Assembly (NCBI RefSeq): GCF_000416985.1
Contig: NZ_ATDL01000002.1
Location: 62,001 to 126,000 of the forward strand
Direction: 5' to 3'
Source of the DNA: Sphingobacterium paucimobilis HER1398
Lineage (GTDB): Bacteria; Bacteroidota; Bacteroidia; Sphingobacteriales; Sphingobacteriaceae
DNA length: 64,000 nucleotides
Below the pieces are notes generated by a model that saw only the letters and a list, made by a program, of their open reading frames with translations, had not been told where the DNA came from and made no database searches. This document shows positions 37,372 to 44,826 of this stretch, in pieces (the first letter of the stretch is position 1; the number at the start of each line of letters is the position of its first letter). Both the position numbers and the translations under genes were made by a program.

Positions 37372-37647
37372 ATATTTTTATGTTAACCTGTTATCCTGTT
37401 ATTCCCGACGATGTCGGGACTTCGTTTCACTACGCTTGTTATCGAGTTTTATCACTGATCACTCCCTAACCCTTAACAGTTTTACGATTTAACTCTTTAA
37501 CCCCTTCACTAGTTAACTCGATAACTTGATCACTCCATAACTTTTTAACTCCCTAACCCTTAACCTCACTCACTCCCCACTACAAGCTATCAATTGACCA
37601 AAGGAAGCCTAGGAAATTTTCGCCTGAAAAGTTTCCAGCTGACGATG
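37372..37647. repeat. Low-complexity spacer with CCCGA/TCGGG palindrome
   Basis: No gene. It contains CCCGACGATGTCGGG (37404-37418) plus the ACTTCGTTTCACT tail and many TAAC, GATCACT and CTAACCCTTAAC words spaced about 8-11 bp apart, closely like the spacers at 31.7-31.9 and 42.6 kb. Confidence 0.7.
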
Positions 37648-38082
37648 TCAATGGATAGCGACTTCTCCCTCCCCTACAACATCCACCAGCAATGCATACA
37701 ATCGCTTGTAAGCCTTAGCGGATTTCAGTAGGATATAATCACCGTCATCGTCCTTTGCATAACTGTCACCTACCAAGAGACAACCTGCGGTATCCCCAAA
37801 GTTGTTGCCGATATGGATGTACACATACGTGAAGTTTGGAATATCGCAGATCTCGATCATACCCCGGTGCATCTCCGGGAACCGCCGTTTGTACCGTGCA
37901 TTCATAGCGCCATAGGTATTCAGCCGTAGCGGATAGACGCCAGCCGGAATCGCCGTAGCCCCTTTGATCTTCACCTCCCGTACCAGATCCTCCAGACCAT
38001 AGCAGAGAAACTTACCGTCCAGGTAAACCTCAGACAGGGTACTGTTCTTCCCCTGCCTGATACGTTTCACCGTTAGTTTCAT
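37648..38082 (-). CDS. DUF5675-like protein
   Basis: A 144-residue protein with LTVKRIRQGKNSTLSEVYLD, FLCYGLEDLVRE, IPAGVYPLRLN, RGMIEICDIPNFTYVYIHIG and TAGCLLVGDSY. This matches the DUF5675 family known from Bacteroidota phages and elements. The conserved H-I-G-N...D-T-x-G-C-L-L arrangement recalls the catalytic region of L,D-transpeptidase-type folds (His and Cys), so a cell-wall role is plausible but unproven. No signal peptide. It lies 18 nt after a small membrane-protein gene, hence the lysis-cassette idea. Confidence 0.75.
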   Translation of the reverse strand: MKLTVKRIRQGKNSTLSEVYLDGKFLCYGLEDLVREVKIKGATAIPAGVYPLRLNTYGAMNARYKRRFPEMHRGMIEICDIPNFTYVYIHIGNNFGDTAGCLLVGDSYAKDDDGDYILLKSAKAYKRLYALLVDVVGEGEVAIH

Positions 38083-38100
38083 TAATTTAATGCCTAAGCT

Positions 38101-38295
38101 CTAGTCACTGATCACTTCGTCACTCTTTACTTCGTCACTCTTTACTGTGTCACTACTATCACTTACCACAGCCTCCAATATCCCCAGTCCCAGGGCGACA
38201 TATCGGATGACATTCAACGCCTTTCCAGGCAACTTCACCGGAGCCAGCAGCAACATCTGCACCGCCTGGCTTATTTTCTTTAGAATATTTTTCAT
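38101..38295 (-). CDS. Small membrane-associated protein with repetitive tail (64 residues)
   Basis: MKNILKKISQAVQMLLLAPV gives a basic amphipathic start, then a hydrophobic part (NVIRYVALGLGILEAVV) and a tail SDTVKSDEVKSDEVISD encoded by near-perfect 15-bp tandem repeats. It is 18 nt upstream of the DUF5675-like gene. Not recognised; size and topology recall small phage lysis accessory proteins. The tail repeat shares GTCACT words with the surrounding spacers, suggesting the 3' end was extended by repeat DNA. Confidence 0.55.
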   Translation of the reverse strand: MKNILKKISQAVQMLLLAPVKLPGKALNVIRYVALGLGILEAVVSDSSDTVKSDEVKSDEVISD

Positions 38296-38510
38296 GTTTT
38301 TTAATAATTAAGTTAGAAGAGAGTTAGAGGGGCTGGCGTTAAACCGTAAATAAGCTAAATCGTGAAGCCTTTACTTTTTAACCGTTTTACGATTTCACTC
38401 CTCCTAACCCTCTAACCTCATAACTCCCTTCCGACCCACCCAAGAATCAAACTTGATAGCTCCATTGGCCTAGGACTTTTACGCGTTAAGAAAACAGTTT
38501 GAGAAGTCCG
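38296..38510. other. Intergenic spacer with low-complexity TAAC words
   Basis: No coding potential seen. Includes TAACCGTTTTACGATTTCAC and CTCCTAACCCTCTAACCTC, like other spacers of this region. Confidence 0.5.
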
Positions 38511-38550
38511 TAAAAAACAACCCGAAGAAGTGAAACGGCTCCGGGCTGTT
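38511..38550 (-). terminator. Intrinsic terminator of the DUF6266-like gene
   Basis: On the minus strand AACAGCCCGGAG pairs with CTTCGGGTTGTT (12 bp with two G-U pairs, 11-nt loop) and is followed by a T run. It lies about 110 nt after the stop. Confidence 0.75.
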
Positions 38551-38662
38551 TAGGACTTAAGAAGTGTTTTCAGCGTAATCGTCCAAGCCTTGACCTTTTG
38601 GTTCTTTTCTGTCAAGAGAAAATTGCAACGCAATCTCCGCAGGAAACGACTAGGCCATGTGG

Positions 38663-39307
38663 CTATGAACTTACTTCAATCTCTCCCAGATAATAACTGT
38701 TCGAAGTTTTCACCCCATCCCGGTGCCCCGTGAATATCCAGCCGACCACATGGTCTCCGGCATAGACAGCAGGAAAGGTAAAGCTCAGTGTACCATCATT
38801 GCGTGTTGCCGACTCCAGGATGCTAAAGAACTGCTTCTCCTTGTTGTACATCAGCAGGATCACCGAGTCATCCGCAAAAGCGTTGAAACTATTCACCTCC
38901 GTAGTCCAGGTCACACTGATCTCCTGCGGAGCAGACTCCGTCCAGAATACCCCCATCAGGTTGGCCAGTCCGCCTTTGGCGATCACTACAGAAGCGTAAT
39001 CCAACTCAAAACTCGGGTAAGCCCCTGTGATGCCATAAGCCAAGAGATGCTGTAAGGCCTTGTTGTAGCCCGTCGCTCGAGGCTGCATCGCATCCGAGTA
39101 GCCCAGCTTGAGGAGATCCTTGATCGGCGAGAGAAAACTCACCGCCAGTGAGAAACGAGCCCGTTGGGCCAATTGATCTTCGGTAGCCGGCTTATTGCTA
39201 CGTTTGGGGAGCGAGCGTACATAATCCACATTACGCCAGCTCGAGCCGATTACGCTTCCCACTTTCCCGGAGTAAGCGCCTGTAATTCCTTTTAAAAATC
39301 TTGCCAT
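38663..39307 (-). CDS. DUF6266-like protein
   Basis: A 214-residue protein starting MARFLKGITGAYSGKVGSVI followed by GSSWRNVDYVRSLPKRSNKP, which is the hallmark of DUF6266 proteins of Bacteroidota. The second half is beta-rich with aromatic strands (GVFWTESAPQEISVTWTTEV, VVGWIFTGHRDG). No signal peptide. Function unknown for the family. It is transcribed alone, with its own terminator, downstream of the 11-bp periodic array, which ends about 195 bp before the start codon in the direction of transcription. Confidence 0.8.
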   Translation of the reverse strand: MARFLKGITGAYSGKVGSVIGSSWRNVDYVRSLPKRSNKPATEDQLAQRARFSLAVSFLSPIKDLLKLGYSDAMQPRATGYNKALQHLLAYGITGAYPSFELDYASVVIAKGGLANLMGVFWTESAPQEISVTWTTEVNSFNAFADDSVILLMYNKEKQFFSILESATRNDGTLSFTFPAVYAGDHVVGWIFTGHRDGVKTSNSYYLGEIEVSS

Positions 39308-39501
39308 TTTTTTAGATTCATTTAAACTGTTAAACCATCGTCTACATGTAAACTATTTTGTGATATCAACAGCGAAACTAGGAGCTTATCACCTAAAATA
39401 TAAAGTAATGGGACAACATGGGAGGATATGGGACGATATGAGACAGACTGTCCCAAAAACAAGATAAAAAGTGGCTCAGCAAGTAGATTTATCCAACGGG
39501 C

Positions 39502-39743
39502 TTCGACTGGGGATGCGGTACCTATGCAGATCTGTTCGGGACTTGTCCGACTCTGCGTATGCCTTTGTTCGACTGGGCTTCGACACCGCTTCGACTATCC
39601 TTCGAGTGCCCTTCGAGTGCGAGTCGAACAGCAGTCGAACACCACCCGAAGCGCTCTCGAACATGTCTCGAACATGTCTCGAAGCAGTCCCGAACAACAG
39701 TCGAACAGCTCTCGAACACGTGTCGAAGAGCTGTCGAACAAAA
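39502..39743. repeat. 11-bp periodic TCGA array, 22 units, with orientation switch
   Basis: Twenty-two consecutive 11-bp units without a single phase slip. Units from 39568 to 39612 begin TTCGAC or TTCGAG (e.g. TTCGACTGGGC, TTCGACACCGC). Units from 39623 to 39733 begin GTCGAA, CTCGAA or CCCGAA (e.g. CTCGAACATGT twice in a row), the reverse complement of the first kind. Degenerate units extend left to 39502. The last five bases of each unit vary. As 11 is not a multiple of 3, all frames cycle through the repeat and most stay open, giving spurious overlapping ORFs on both strands. A phased protein-binding or structured-RNA element is more likely than a gene. Confidence 0.85.
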
Positions 39744-39758
39744 AATGACAAATTTGAA

Positions 39759-40085
39759 TCAGATTCGGCCCCGTCGTTTACTTTCCTGGATCATATCCTC
39801 CAGGTCCTCGAGGTAGTAGCAGTGCCGTTCTCCGATCTTGCGGGGCACCAGCTTGCCGGTATTCACAAAGCGGTAGTAGGTCGAGCGGCCGATGTGCAGG
39901 ATATCGAGTACCTCCTCGATGTCCAATAGCTTTCGCTCAGTTAGGCCTGGCGGCCTGGCCTGTTGCTGTGCATTGTTCATCCGCAATACACAATCCCTTA
40001 TTTCCAGCACATAGTCACGCATTTCGCGTACATAGCCCTGTATCTCCGATAGATACACAAGCGTGTCATTAGGAAGATTTTCCAT
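39759..40085 (-). CDS. Helix-turn-helix (excisionase/MerR-like) protein
   Basis: A 108-residue protein from the ATG at 40085. The N-terminal 45 residues are helical and probably coiled (YLSEIQGYVREMRDYVLEIR), which suggests dimer formation. The C-terminal half is an HTH_17-type domain: LLDIEEVLDILHIGRSTYYR, FVNTGKLVPRKIGERHCYYL, EDLEDMI. Such proteins control mobile-element excision or local genes. Its stop is 15 bp from the 11-bp periodic array, the obvious candidate target. Confidence 0.8.
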   Translation of the reverse strand: MENLPNDTLVYLSEIQGYVREMRDYVLEIRDCVLRMNNAQQQARPPGLTERKLLDIEEVLDILHIGRSTYYRFVNTGKLVPRKIGERHCYYLEDLEDMIQESKRRGRI

Positions 40086-40193
40086 GGTCAATCCGTGAAA
40101 TTGAGGCCATAAACCGAAAAACCCGAAAGAAGTCCCTTTTAAACTCCCCTCCTATACAGCCGGTTAACAATAATTAATAAACATACATTATCT

Positions 40194-41174
40194 CTATAGC
40201 TCGATCATCTCATCCCAGCCTTCGTGCGACAGCGATTCCTTGTGGAGTACAAATTCATCCAGCTTAGGTTGCTGCTTGCGGTTTATAGGCAATGCCGCCT
40301 TGATCTTTGCATAGTTCGGTGTTTCTTTGATTTGCTCATTCACCGAATAGGTCAGTTTCAGATATTTGTCACCCACTTCAGGCTCCTGGACATACAGCAT
40401 ATTGACATACGTCCATCGGCTAGTTGTCAGGAACCAATTGGCGAGTAACCATTTGTCGATATCCACCGAGTTGAGCGAAGTCGCTATTTTGGTACCGTCG
40501 CGCAGGATGAAGAAATACACCCCCTCCTCAAAGGTGATCACCAAGATATCCTTTATCCGCACCTTATGGTCCTGATAGACGACAGACGATCCATAGATCA
40601 GATCCAGGTAGCTCATCAGAAAAAACATCTTGCGGCTGCCGATCCATGAATTCATAAAATTCTTGGCCCTGCTGTCCCGATCCGTCATACGCCCCTGTGG
40701 CAGGAGGCTTGCTTTCGGCCAATAGCATACGACCAGTATGTAGAGCAGCAGCGGGACAGCGAAAAACGGAAAATCGGTGATCCAGTACGATGTATTGTAG
40801 AGCATGCCCATTTGGGAAAATACAAGTATTTGTAGCAGCACCACATGCATCAAGACCGGAGGGATTACAGCTGCAAAAAGATACAGCGCAGTTTTAAGCC
40901 ATTTCGGAATATCGGACAGCCTACCGAATAGCAGTCTGTACACTATCGATACCCACACCGCATAAATAATATGCAGCATCATAGTGCCCAGCAAGAGGAT
41001 CCATAATCCGGCCCCCACCTGTAGCTCCCCTTCGACAGCCTTGTAGCCCAGATTGGTCACCAGGGCAGTAATAGCCGTAATGGTCAAGACAAGGAATACA
41101 CGCAACACAGAGGTAATAATACGATTCCAACGGACCTTAAAACAAGTCCATTGATCAGGCTTAAATAAGTTCAT
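40194..41174 (-). CDS. Membrane protein with C-terminal LytTR-like domain
   Basis: A 326-residue protein. Four hydrophobic helices occupy about 20-165 (ITSVLRVFLVLTITAITALV; LWILLLGTMMLHIIYAVWVS; LYLFAAVIPPVLMHVVLLQI; FFAVPLLLYILVVCYW). Residues about 200-290 resemble a divergent LytTR DNA-binding domain: IKDILVITFEEGVYFFILRD, GTKIATSLNSVDI and FLTTSRWTYVNMLYV align with the usual I-A-Y-I-x-A/ phosphoacceptor-free LytTR pattern ending in R-x-x-x-V-N. Membrane-tethered LytTR regulators exist in Bacteroidota. A basic tail follows. Divergent from the 41436 gene. Family call moderate. Confidence 0.65.
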   Translation of the reverse strand: MNLFKPDQWTCFKVRWNRIITSVLRVFLVLTITAITALVTNLGYKAVEGELQVGAGLWILLLGTMMLHIIYAVWVSIVYRLLFGRLSDIPKWLKTALYLFAAVIPPVLMHVVLLQILVFSQMGMLYNTSYWITDFPFFAVPLLLYILVVCYWPKASLLPQGRMTDRDSRAKNFMNSWIGSRKMFFLMSYLDLIYGSSVVYQDHKVRIKDILVITFEEGVYFFILRDGTKIATSLNSVDIDKWLLANWFLTTSRWTYVNMLYVQEPEVGDKYLKLTYSVNEQIKETPNYAKIKAALPINRKQQPKLDEFVLHKESLSHEGWDEMIEL

Positions 41175-41339
41175 AATATGCTATAAAAATCTGTATCGGT
41201 TAATGAATCAGAACCATGAATATACAAAAAATATAGAATACACATCCCATCCGTGCAAACAAATGCCTCGATTGCGCACTGCTGTTCAACAGTATATGGT
41301 GCAAGGATATCGGGAACTCCGCTTTCCAACGCCTGAACT

Positions 41340-41361
41340 GAGGTACATTTTTCTGTACCTC
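41340..41361. promoter_or_regulatory. Inverted repeat in the divergent intergenic region
   Basis: GAGGTACA-TTTTTC-TGTACCTC, an 8-bp stem with a 6-nt gap, about 75 bp upstream of the 41436 start and 166 bp from the membrane LytTR start. It may be an operator or a small terminator (GACGTTTTT follows). Confidence 0.5.
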
Positions 41362-41435
41362 GACGTTTTTGCCGTATCGGCCATATTGCTTAGAGGAAAA
41401 TCTGCCCTTAATTTTGAGGTAATAATTTAAACTTA

Positions 41436-41837
41436 ATGTATATGAAACAGAATTTTAACAACGCAGGCTTTGCCAATACGCAAGCCTCCGTACTGAACCT
41501 GCCATCTGCCGTGAGGCACGTAGAGACCGATCGAATCCGCACCGACATAGACGGCTGGATGCTGGACACCTTTGAACTCAGCACCGATCAACAGGCACAG
41601 CTCAAGGATCTCTCGCCGGACTTCAAGCAGCAGATTGCCGATGCTGTTGCAGACAGCTGGGATGCCGGACAGCTCATCCTCTTCGACAAGCAGGCAGAGC
41701 CTTTAGGCAACAATGAGCGTAAACAAAAAACGGTCAAAGAAGTCGTACTCGAAAAAATGAGCGCTACTTCTCAAAGCGTACGGTCGCAGGATATGGCCGA
41801 TACCCAGCAGGTTGCCATCCGTATACAGTACGGATAG
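41436..41837 (+). CDS. Hypothetical cytosolic protein (133 residues)
   Basis: Not recognised. A second start (MKQNFNNAG) lies two codons downstream. The protein is hydrophilic with Gln/Asn-rich N-terminus, an acidic centre (RTDIDGWMLDTFELSTDQQA) and a basic Lys/Arg-rich segment (NNERKQKTVKEVVLEKM). No signal peptide or membrane helix. It is followed, with a possible overlap, by a Crp-like gene on the same strand. Confidence 0.55.
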   Translation: MYMKQNFNNAGFANTQASVLNLPSAVRHVETDRIRTDIDGWMLDTFELSTDQQAQLKDLSPDFKQQIADAVADSWDAGQLILFDKQAEPLGNNERKQKTVKEVVLEKMSATSQSVRSQDMADTQQVAIRIQYG

Positions 41838-41931
41838 ACATAGCTCCGATCAGAACGATAGCTGTGCTGAGCCGAAAACCAGTACGGCTATCCGACTGAT
41901 CTATATCCTTTTATTCCTACTCGTTGTGATT

Positions 41932-42459
41932 ATGATAGATTTTGACTTCAGGCATTTAGACCTGTACATCAGCACCTCGCCCGAACAGCGACAGCAGATA
42001 TGCGCTGTACTGAAGCAGCGTCATGTGCGCAAAGGTCATACGCTTATGCTCGATCAGGACGATCTGATCTATATACACGAAGGACTGTTGGTCATAATAA
42101 ACAATGACAGTGATGCTATCGAGCATTTCATAGCCGAGCATGACATTGCCATCTATCCGGCACGCCATAGCCCTTACGCCCTGCAAGCACTGGAAGACAG
42201 CTCCATTTACTATATAAAGCATGACGACGTCGTCCATGTCCTCAATAAGAGCAATAATCTCAATCTTATCCGAGCTTATCACAAGATGTTGCTTTACTGG
42301 GCCTACCAGCGTCTGGCCCGCACCGAACTCTTATTATTGCCCGCCAGGGAAGCAAAAGAAATGTTCTACAAACGGTACAAGCACATTGCACTACGCCTAC
42401 AGAGCAAAAGTATCGCTTCCTACCTTCATATGGACCCCAGTTACTTCAGCAAACTATAG
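41932..42459 (+). CDS. Crp/Fnr-like regulator, short form
   Basis: Read from the ATG at 41932 (175 residues), because an upstream extension overlaps the previous gene in another frame and carries a hydrophobic run (IYILLFLLVVI). The body follows the cyclic-nucleotide-binding-like fold of Bacteroidota Crp proteins (SPEQRQQICAVLKQRHVRKG, LIYIHEGLLVI, DIAIYP, SSIYYIKHDDVV). The C-terminus AREAKEMFYKRYKHIALRLQ and SIASYLHMDPSYFSKL is the HTH region, but the protein stops right after the recognition helix, which usually continues with R(K)-x-R. It may be slightly truncated or a natural short form. Confidence 0.68.
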   Translation: MIDFDFRHLDLYISTSPEQRQQICAVLKQRHVRKGHTLMLDQDDLIYIHEGLLVIINNDSDAIEHFIAEHDIAIYPARHSPYALQALEDSSIYYIKHDDVVHVLNKSNNLNLIRAYHKMLLYWAYQRLARTELLLLPAREAKEMFYKRYKHIALRLQSKSIASYLHMDPSYFSKL

Positions 42460-42614
42460 ATTTTACAACTTTTAAATAGGAAAATCACAATTCCAAACCG
42501 TCCGATCTCCCCGAACTTAGTATCAACAATAAGGAGATAAGTAACGATATAACCTTGTGACTATATGACTCTATAACAAAACATTAGACAACAACATATA
42601 TAACAGCATCACTT

Positions 42615-42646
42615 GATAACACGATAATACGATAACACGATAACAC
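42615..42646. repeat. 8-bp tandem repeat GATAACAC x4
   Basis: GATAACAC, GATAATAC, GATAACAC, GATAACAC, in the spacer before the next palindrome. Confidence 0.85.
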
Positions 42647-42656
42647 GTTCACTTGC

Positions 42657-42692
42657 GTAGTGCAACGAAGTCCCGACATAGTCGGGAATAAC
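42657..42692. repeat. CCCGA/TCGGG element, inverted orientation
   Basis: CGTAGTGCAACGAAGT then CCCGACATAGTCGGG and AATAAC. Same layout as the copies at 31865 and 31932. Confidence 0.75.
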
Positions 42693-42705
42693 TACATAAA
42701 ACAAA

Positions 42706-43026
42706 ATGACAGCAATAGTCCCATATCATCCATCCGGTATCGCACAAGCAGGTAGACACCGAGCCTTGCGGATAGACTCCGCAGGTACAGGCCATCCCTC
42801 ATGGGGGCATACCTACCCTATGCTGTATTTAGTTGGTATGATGCGAAGCTATTGCCACCGGCCGCTATTCAAACGGATACGGCGTAGATTTGCGGTATTT
42901 CCCGCAAGGCGGTATACGGGGAAATCAAAAGTGGTACGGCCGAACAAGGAGTCCCGACGCCAGGTACCACATGTCTGCTACGAACAGACTAAACCAAGGG
43001 GCCAATGTGACTGCAGCATATTGTGA
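42706..43026 (+). CDS. Uncertain small gene, possibly frameshifted
   Basis: The 106-codon frame from MTAIVPYHPSGIAQ reads like protein in its first half (SAGTGHPSWGHTYPMLYLVG) but becomes Arg-rich and atypical after about residue 45. From about 42845 another frame looks better: RYSNGYGVDLRYFPQGGIRG, then GRTRSPDARYHMSATNRLNQ, ending at 43053. A single frameshift would join the two parts. Not recognised. It may be a broken gene, or the whole ORF may be chance. Confidence 0.35.
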   Translation: MTAIVPYHPSGIAQAGRHRALRIDSAGTGHPSWGHTYPMLYLVGMMRSYCHRPLFKRIRRRFAVFPARRYTGKSKVVRPNKESRRQVPHVCYEQTKPRGQCDCSIL

Positions 43027-43073
43027 TCAGTTAAAACAAATTATGATAGGTAGGTAATTTAAATCATAAGCTT

Positions 43074-43295
43074 ATGGCATGGTTTTCATTTACAGGGACG
43101 GATCCATCAAATCCGGCACACTATACTTTTGCGACTTCTCCCCCTTCGTGTTCGACACCTAAGCAGGCCATGTGCTCGCTACAGGCAAATGACAACGGAG
43201 GAAGTCCAGATATCACTGATGCATTAAAGAATGAGTTGATTAATTCTTTACAAAATCAGGTAGACGGACCAAATGTGAAGTTGAAAAAAAGATAG
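43074..43295 (+). CDS. Small conserved-looking protein (73 residues)
   Basis: Starts MAWFSFTGTDPSNPAHYTFA and has two cysteines (PSCSTPKQAMCSLQAND). I recall the MAWFSFTG start as recurring in small Sphingobacteriaceae proteins encoded next to SusCD/TlpA loci, but cannot name a family. No signal peptide. It is followed by a terminator and is convergent with tlpA. Confidence 0.6.
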   Translation: MAWFSFTGTDPSNPAHYTFATSPPSCSTPKQAMCSLQANDNGGSPDITDALKNELINSLQNQVDGPNVKLKKR

Positions 43296-43340
43296 TACCC
43301 TAGGCAGTATTATTAGAACAAGCGTTAGCTAAAATTAGAA

Positions 43341-43365
43341 TAGGGTATGCACAGCACATACCCTA
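43341..43365 (+). terminator. Terminator after the small MAWFSFTG protein gene
   Basis: TAGGGTATG / CATACCCTA, 9-bp stem, 7-nt loop, followed by CTGCTTTTCT. It sits 15 nt before the tlpA stop on the other strand and may serve both. Confidence 0.7.
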
Positions 43366-43379
43366 TCTGCTTTTCTAGT

Positions 43380-44630
43380 CTACTTCTCTTCTATTACTAA
43401 AACTTCCATCTCTCCCTCACCTAATACAGCTTCGATGCCATACGCATTTAGCTGAGCATTCAACTCTTTTAAATCTTCAAAGGCACCTAGTCTAATCTTC
43501 ATTTCTTTCTTAACTCTATCCAACACAGGGGGTAATTTATACCCTAGGTCTATGACAACAGCTAAACTTGCCGTACTCTCACAACTATAGCCGCCTGTAA
43601 TCGGCTGTATACCTTTATATGGTTTAATAGGACATGGTCTCAGGATAAGACAATCTATTTTACGTATTTCCCGATAAGACTGTATCCCTAAAAAGCTATG
43701 TAAGTCATCCAAGACAATCCTAGCCTGTACGGAATCAGCACGTCTTACCCTATCGATACGTTCATACGATATTGCATTTTTTGTATACCAATCATTGCCT
43801 ATATTCTCAAAGTCCTCATACATGTTGCGATTCTCAACATTCAGTATGAGCCGCTCATACCTAGGTATGTAATCAGCCTTTCGAACCCGCGCCCAATTAA
43901 AGAGTATGGCGCTGTAAATCGAAACATTATAAAAAGAGGTGTTGATCATTCCTGTTATACTATCCGTCTTGATCTCCAATGATTGATATGCTGCTCCATC
44001 CTGATATCCATCGAGACGTATCCCTAATTTATCAGCATTGTCGATTCCCATCCCCGTCAGGCTCCCCTTGCCGAAATCGTCCTTTAAAGCGAGTGCTATT
44101 TCTCCTGTATTAAATAGCTGTAAGATATTTTCCTCTGTGATCAATTCGGAGAATGTAATTGCTTTGACTTTGCCTCTAAAAATGAAAGCAACATGCGGAA
44201 CGCCCATATGCGGAAACTTTTCCTTCAGATAAATGTCGTTATAGATAACAGGTAAATTGACCTTATTTTCTTTCAGAAACGCATTGCCTTTAAAGAACTT
44301 CTCAAAGGTTTCCTTACCCTGCCATCCTACCGTGAAGATTTGCATTTTGTCCCTCAGTTTGTTCTGTAGCGCCTGCAGTCTAGGCATACTCTGAATACAA
44401 GATCCGCAACTGGTTTCAAAAAAATCCAATACAATCACTTTATCATCTAGCTTATTCCAGTTTATTGTTTTATCAGGACTCCGCATAAGCTCTACCTCAT
44501 CAGGAGGTAAAAAATTGTCTCCTACCTTCAGTGCTTTATTTAAATCTAATCTAACCCCTTTCTGTCCATAACCTGTTTGAAACAGACTGATTAGTAAAAA
44601 GGCTACTATTAAGAATTGAAACTTTTTCAT
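43380..44630 (-). CDS. TlpA-like thioredoxin-fold thiol-disulfide oxidoreductase
   Basis: A 416-residue exported protein (signal peptide about 1-22, FQTGYGQ). A thioredoxin-like domain is at about 30-160 with VIVLDFFETSCGSCIQSMPR, active site CGSC, and GVPHVAFIFRGK including the cis-proline position. The remaining 250 residues are a Bacteroidota-specific extension with two pairs of further cysteines (KIDCLILRPCPI; GYSCEST). Such proteins are commonly encoded with SusC/SusD pairs, as here. The start overlaps the stop of a 45-codon ORF (ATGA). Role: redox maintenance of envelope proteins, inferred. Confidence 0.88.
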   Translation of the reverse strand: MKKFQFLIVAFLLISLFQTGYGQKGVRLDLNKALKVGDNFLPPDEVELMRSPDKTINWNKLDDKVIVLDFFETSCGSCIQSMPRLQALQNKLRDKMQIFTVGWQGKETFEKFFKGNAFLKENKVNLPVIYNDIYLKEKFPHMGVPHVAFIFRGKVKAITFSELITEENILQLFNTGEIALALKDDFGKGSLTGMGIDNADKLGIRLDGYQDGAAYQSLEIKTDSITGMINTSFYNVSIYSAILFNWARVRKADYIPRYERLILNVENRNMYEDFENIGNDWYTKNAISYERIDRVRRADSVQARIVLDDLHSFLGIQSYREIRKIDCLILRPCPIKPYKGIQPITGGYSCESTASLAVVIDLGYKLPPVLDRVKKEMKIRLGAFEDLKELNAQLNAYGIEAVLGEGEMEVLVIEEK

Positions 44631-44764
44631 ATGTATATAATTTGATTTTCAGTTGCGATATAGAATATCCAAAGTATATTATGCACAGGAGTATTGTAAA
44701 ATAGTGTGCATGCTGCTTCGCGGTCATTCGTGTTTGTGCAGTCTGTGCTACATGGATATTTCAT
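44627..44764 (-). CDS. 45-residue ORF translationally coupled to tlpA
   Basis: MKYPCSTDCTNTNDREAACT then LFYNTPVHNILWIFYIATEN; its TGA overlaps the tlpA ATG (ATGA). The 20 nt around its own start (TTATATACATATGAAA) duplicate those at the tlpA start. Three cysteines in the first 20 residues. It could be a leader peptide, or the by-product of a local duplication of the tlpA initiation region. Confidence 0.4.
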   Translation of the reverse strand: MKYPCSTDCTNTNDREAACTLFYNTPVHNILWIFYIATENQIIYI

Positions 44765-44826
44765 ATGTATATAATTATTTCATGAGCTCGCAAACTCGGT
44801 TTGATTTTCAGCTGCCATTATCTTGT

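Noticed and set aside
39502..39743. CRISPR array.
   Set aside because: Units are 11 bp with no spacer-sized unique segments, the core changes orientation, and no cas genes are present.
39428..39929. Several overlapping open frames on both strands across the 11-bp array.
   Set aside because: An 11-bp unit without stop triplets keeps most frames open automatically; starts are poor (TTG) and no frame shows a codon-like substitution pattern.
41203..41430. 75-codon frame in the divergent spacer.
   Set aside because: It spans the inverted repeat and promoter-like DNA and shows no protein-like features.
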